A stretch of 64,000 nt of DNA from Arthrobacter sp. cf158. Its GTDB lineage: Bacteria; Actinomycetota; Actinomycetes; Actinomycetales; Micrococcaceae. Shown in pieces: positions 60,755-64,000 of this stretch (position 1 is its first letter; every line of letters begins with the position of its first letter). The stretch lies in NCBI RefSeq assembly GCF_900106835.1, contig NZ_FNNR01000005.1, positions 346,540-410,539 on the forward strand, written 5' to 3'. Made by a program: the position numbers and the translations under genes. The notes beneath the pieces were generated by a model. It saw nothing but the letters and a program-made list of their open reading frames with translations. It had not been told where the DNA came from and searched no databases.

Positions 60755-61747
60755 TTAGCCGAAACGGACGTCCGTACCAACTTTGAGCATCTTGAGCCAG
60801 GGATACACCTCTAGGCTGAGGAGCGGGGAGACCTCACGGATCCGGCGCCCGACGACGTCAAGTTGGGAATCGACGTCCGGGCATCCGATCACTGCTATCG
60901 CATCAAAACGGCCCAAGCAATGACTGAGCATTTCAACCTCGGGAAACTCTGACAGCTGTTGAATTGCCTCAGCTGCGTTGCCCGCCCATCTCAACCCGAC
61001 ATGAGCGAAAACGCCTAAGCCAAGGGCCTCGCGATTGATGACGGTTACGATTTCCACCACGCCGGAATTTATCAACGCCATTGCGCGCCGCCGCGCAGTT
61101 GCGTAGCTCATTCCTGCCATCTCTGCCAGGTCCCGGTATGATATGCGCCCGTCATTGGTCAGGGCATCAATGATGATGTTGTCTTCATCGGTGAGCCGAC
61201 CCGGACTCACCATCGGCGGAGTCGCAACCGTGGTGACGCCCCAATTTGGACGTGATATTGGAATGTTGCGTTGAGAGCGTGCCGGTTTTCGGCTGTGGAT
61301 CTCGAACTTGCTGAACGTAAGGTTGATAAACGTTTCCGTGGTCGTGATCTCCGGAATTGACCTCACCTGGGAGTCGAGAAGTTCCAAGAAGTCAGCCCTG
61401 TCACGTGCGTTAACCTCTGCAATGAGGTCGAAGCCACCAGCCGTCTCAACCAAGAAGGCGATCTGGGGCAGCGCAATGAGCTGGTCGGCGACAGGTCCGA
61501 CAGGACCGCTTATGTTCAGGCCTATGTTTGCGAAGAAGCCCCACTCCATGCGTTCCATCGTGCTAACGCCCATGACACGGAACGCGTTGAGCTCCTTTAG
61601 CTTCAAGACTCGGCCTCTTGCCACGTCAGGGGTTACCCCGGTCCGGGATGCCAAGTCAGCATAGGAGACGCGACCGTCCTCTTGTAGGGCGCTGATGACA
61701 GCGAGATCTAAGTCATCGGGGCCGCTCTGGGCTAATAGTTGCGTCAT
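60755..61747 (-). CDS. double-length Lrp/AsnC-type regulator number 3
   Basis: 330 residues, two HTH-RAM units: LDLAVISALQEDGR near residue 13 and LTDEDNIIIDALTNDGR near residue 185, with YATARRRAMALI as the second recognition helix. It lies between the binding-protein operon (minus) and the permease/ATPase pair (plus), so it is well placed to control both halves of the transporter. It is more distant from the other two double Lrps than they are from each other. Confidence 0.88.
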   Translation of the reverse strand: MTQLLAQSGPDDLDLAVISALQEDGRVSYADLASRTGVTPDVARGRVLKLKELNAFRVMGVSTMERMEWGFFANIGLNISGPVGPVADQLIALPQIAFLVETAGGFDLIAEVNARDRADFLELLDSQVRSIPEITTTETFINLTFSKFEIHSRKPARSQRNIPISRPNWGVTTVATPPMVSPGRLTDEDNIIIDALTNDGRISYRDLAEMAGMSYATARRRAMALINSGVVEIVTVINREALGLGVFAHVGLRWAGNAAEAIQQLSEFPEVEMLSHCLGRFDAIAVIGCPDVDSQLDVVGRRIREVSPLLSLEVYPWLKMLKVGTDVRFG

Positions 61748-61886
61748 TGCCGCTAGATCCTATCTGAGAAGCTGCGCCACCGCAGGTTGGGCCTGACTAA
61801 CGATACCGGGCGCGCAGCCTGTCCGTTCAGTCGCGCTAGCCGTGCACTCCTAGCCTACGAGGAGCAGTCGATTCTGCAAATAACAG

Positions 61887-61916
61887 TTGCCAGACTGTTG
61901 ATAATGAACTTATAGT
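61887..61916 (+). promoter_or_regulatory. possible sigma-70-type promoter for the permease/ATPase pair
   Basis: TTGCCA (61887-61892), 18-base spacer, TATAGT (61911-61916), in an AT-rich stretch 106 bases before the permease start. Confidence 0.35.
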
Positions 61917-62021
61917 GATCTAGATCGCAGCATTTGAATAAATCCCGTCCGCAGATAGCTTCATGCAAGGCCGGGGGTCGGTCGCCGAAACCCTCTCACT
62001 TCCCACCTCAGGAACCAAATT

Positions 62022-62738
62022 ATGAGTTTCGATTTCAATCTTTTCCTTAGTGCTCTCTTCTCAAGCGAGTTTGCAGCTGGAGCAGGAATCAGCCTTGTCC
62101 TGGCTATCTTGGCGCAACTGCTCGCCGTCCTGCTCGGCTTCCTATTGGCCTTGGTCCGGATGTCCAGCCATCCAGTGGTCCGATCCTTGTCCGGCGCCTA
62201 TGTTTGGTTTTTTCGTGCCATCCCTACCCTGATCATCCTGCTCGTTATCTGGAACGCTCTCCCACAAGTCATTACGCCCCTAAGGGGTGAATGGTTTACC
62301 CCCTTCATAGCTGCACTCATTGGACTCAGCCTGACAGAAGCTGCCTACATGGCCGAGATCTTGCGCTCTGCTCTCAACAGTGTTGACTCCGGTCAGGCGC
62401 TTGCCGGCCGGGCGCTAGGTATGACACCTGCTCAGGTCATGCTGAAAGTAACATTGCCGCAGGTGATTCGAGTGGCGCTCCCACCCACAGGCAACGAGTT
62501 CATAGGAATGGTCAAGTTCACATCCCTGGCCAGTGTTATTTCTCTAACTGAGCTTTTGGCAACGGCCGAAGCTCGAATCGCCCAAACGTTCCGCTACGCC
62601 GAGATGTATTCAGCAGCAGTGATTTACTACCTGATCATTGTAAGCATCCTGATGTTCGTGCAGCGTAACGTCGAAATCAAGTACCGATGGAGCAGAAAGC
62701 TCCCCGCCCGCGCAGCCCGGATCAAGGTGGCCCAGTGA
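62022..62738 (+). CDS. polar amino acid ABC permease number 2
   Basis: 238 residues, about five helices. GAYVWFFRAIPTLIILLVIW and the EAA loop AGRALGMTPAQVMLKVTLPQ mark the GlnP/HisM family. It aligns closely with 41948-42694 (shared VISLxELL, TFRYAEMYSAA). AGGAA stands eight bases ahead of the ATG. It lacks a binding-protein gene beside it; the one at 59248 is the likely partner. Confidence 0.9.
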   Translation: MSFDFNLFLSALFSSEFAAGAGISLVLAILAQLLAVLLGFLLALVRMSSHPVVRSLSGAYVWFFRAIPTLIILLVIWNALPQVITPLRGEWFTPFIAALIGLSLTEAAYMAEILRSALNSVDSGQALAGRALGMTPAQVMLKVTLPQVIRVALPPTGNEFIGMVKFTSLASVISLTELLATAEARIAQTFRYAEMYSAAVIYYLIIVSILMFVQRNVEIKYRWSRKLPARAARIKVAQ

Positions 62739-62776
62739 TGCACTCGACGACAACCAAGAGCCCAGTGGAGGGAAAA

Positions 62777-63544
62777 ATGCAACTACCCGTCATTAGCGCC
62801 AGAGGCATCATCAAACGCTATGGGCACGACGAAGTGCTCCGTGGAGTGGACTATGACATCCACCAGGGTCAGGTGAAGGCCATTATCGGCCCGTCGGGAT
62901 CGGGCAAATCCACGCTGCTGCGGCTTCTGGCACTGCTGGAACACGCCGACGGCGGGAGCATCCACCTAGATGGCGACCTCGTAGGGGCTCGCGCTCACCA
63001 GAACGGTTCCAGCCGCCCTGCCCCCGAGCGGATTCTGTCTCGGCAAAGGCGGCCGGTAGGTATGGTTTTCCAGAAGTTCAATCTGTTTCCACACCTGACA
63101 GCCCTCGAGAACGTGATGCTGGCGCAGGTGGTAGTGACAAAAAGGCACAAAAAAGAAGCAGAAGAAAGGGCCATGGAAACTTTGGCCCGCGTTGGCCTGC
63201 AAAACCACGGCTCCCACTACCCGTCAGAGCTTTCAGGAGGGCAACAGCAGAGAGTTGCGATAGCCCGAGCAGTGGTTCAGCAGCCCCGTGCTTTGCTCTT
63301 CGACGAACCAACTTCGGCGTTGGACCCTGAATTGGTTTCCGAAGTCCTTAGGGTCATGGAATCGCTGGCCGCAGAAGGGATGACGATGGTCATCGTTACA
63401 CACGAGATCGCCTTTGCAAGAAAAGTAGCAGATGAAATCGCCTTCTTTGACGCTGGCCTAATCCTCGAACAGTCCGCCCCACTGTCACTGTTTGAGAACC
63501 CCCAGCACGAACGCACGCGCCAATTCCTCACCCACGTCTCGTAG
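62777..63544 (+). CDS. polar amino acid ABC ATPase number 2
   Basis: 255 residues. Walker A GPSGSGKST, Q-loop VFQKFNLFPH, signature LSGGQQQR, Walker B ALLFDEPTSALD and VTHE. The ATG at 62777 has GGAGGG four bases upstream; an alternative ATG at 62738 overlaps the permease stop (TGATG) and would add 13 residues. It energises the adjacent permease. Confidence 0.92.
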   Translation: MQLPVISARGIIKRYGHDEVLRGVDYDIHQGQVKAIIGPSGSGKSTLLRLLALLEHADGGSIHLDGDLVGARAHQNGSSRPAPERILSRQRRPVGMVFQKFNLFPHLTALENVMLAQVVVTKRHKKEAEERAMETLARVGLQNHGSHYPSELSGGQQQRVAIARAVVQQPRALLFDEPTSALDPELVSEVLRVMESLAAEGMTMVIVTHEIAFARKVADEIAFFDAGLILEQSAPLSLFENPQHERTRQFLTHVS

Positions 63545-63698
63545 CCGCGTTCCGCCGCGGGGTCCGCAGGAAAAGTCGCGAACGATGGCTGGACACGGCC
63601 CCATTGCAGCTGCTTCCCAGGCCCGTTTTGGGAATAAGTTCTTCTTTGGGCGCGACTGGCCAACGTCATTGAAACTTTCCGGACTCGGACACAGTAAC

Positions 63699-64000
63699 TT
63701 ATGGCATGTCGAGTCGGGTTTTGTAGGCGGTGTTTTTGTTGGTGTTCCAGCCGGCGATGATTCCGGCTCCGAGCATTTGATCGGTTAGGCGTGCGAAGCG
63801 GTAGCCGGGGTCTGTGTCGAGAGCGAGTTGCATGTATTGGTGTGCTTTGGATCCTCGGCCTTCCCACCAGTTGATGTATCCGATGGTGGTGAGGATGGGT
63901 GCTGCGTGTTGGGGGCTGGTTCTGGTGTAGGCGTGGATGAGTAGTTGTTGGGCCCATTCGATCCGTGACCATTGAGGCGCCGTTTCGGTTAAAGCGAACA
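63699..64000 (-). CDS. DUF4192-family protein, C-terminal 99 residues (cut by window edge)
   Basis: The frame is open from the right edge to TAA at 63699-63701. It reads WSRIEWAQQLLIHAYTRTS, INWWEGRGSKAHQYM, LALDTDPGYRFARLTDQMLG and ends TRLDMP. The Trp-x-x-Gly-Arg-Gly, helix, DPGYRxARL pattern is the C-terminal part of actinobacterial DUF4192 proteins, whose function is unknown. The start lies beyond the window. A degenerate copy of the same 200 bases is at 56234-56433. Confidence 0.7.
   Translation of the reverse strand, partial: FALTETAPQWSRIEWAQQLLIHAYTRTSPQHAAPILTTIGYINWWEGRGSKAHQYMQLALDTDPGYRFARLTDQMLGAGIIAGWNTNKNTAYKTRLDMP

Noticed and set aside
63277..63972. 231-residue minus-strand frame at the right edge
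   Set aside because: Antisense to the ATPase and in the wrong frame for the DUF4192 sequence, which reads open to the edge in another frame.
1..64000. CRISPR arrays, rRNA, tRNA, complete insertion sequences, replication origin, riboswitches
   Set aside because: No spaced direct repeats, conserved rRNA/tRNA segments, intact transposase, origin boxes or known riboswitch cores were seen on reading both strands.

Overview
The window comes from a high-GC actinobacterium, most probably a soil Micrococcaceae (Arthrobacter, Paenarthrobacter or Pseudarthrobacter type). The signs are a DUF4192 gene end, two proteins of the mycothiol-dependent maleylpyruvate isomerase family, an adrenodoxin-reductase-like FprA, an HtaA domain, many GTG/TTG starts and 4-base ATGA/GTGA gene overlaps. 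All calls come from reading the sequence; no database search was run. The 64 kb is almost wholly accessory catabolism and transport. It has no rRNA, tRNA or CRISPR, and only traces of mobile elements.

Region 1 (1-14 kb, minus strand): the N-terminal part of an APC permease at the edge, a double-length Lrp regulator, then a long operon reading from about 14.0 down to 2.3 kb. It encodes a 100-residue unknown protein, a class I aminotransferase, a guanidinobutyrase-like ureohydrolase, a CitE lyase, a double-hotdog MaoC hydratase, a CaiB CoA-transferase, a maleylpyruvate-isomerase-like protein, an SDR, GabD, GabT and an aldehyde dehydrogenase. Together these could take a guanidino or amino compound through GABA to succinate, with a side branch that activates, hydrates and cleaves a dicarboxylate as its CoA ester.

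Region 2 (14-31 kb): a GntR-controlled P450 regulon. Minus-strand genes are flavodoxin, FprA, a single HtaA domain protein, an SDR, an aldehyde dehydrogenase, P450-1 and a glutamine-synthetase-like gamma-glutamyl-amine ligase. Plus-strand genes are gntR, a PuuD-like hydrolase and an APC permease. A shared ATACCGTATAC operator lies at three promoters and ties these units together. The P450 + GS + GntR combination recalls mycobacterial secondary cyclic amine (piperidine/pyrrolidine) use. A second P450 with a PDR-type reductase and a 99-residue unknown protein follows, then SnoaL-like / NCS1 permease / second isomerase-like protein.

Region 3 (31-43.6 kb): TetR with a Gdx-like SMR pair, a second double Lrp, a second GntR with its own operator (TACCGTAATACGGTA), and a small catabolic unit (SCP2-like, alpha/beta hydrolase, SDR, CMD-like, ABM). 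Then come transposase debris, an APC permease and a polar amino acid ABC transporter.

Region 4 (43.7-56.2 kb): an acid-sugar unit. A DeoR regulator and a DUF1537 kinase-PdxA2 fusion are divergent from a dipeptide-type ABC transporter, aldo/keto reductase, HpcH/HpaI aldolase, a cytosolic sialidase-like Asp-box protein and an SDR. Two tandem palindromes sit in the divergent promoter.

Region 5 (56.2-64 kb): a second ureohydrolase, a class III aminotransferase and an amino acid ABC system split around a third double Lrp. The segment is bracketed by a decayed copy of the DUF4192 3' end and by the apparently intact one.
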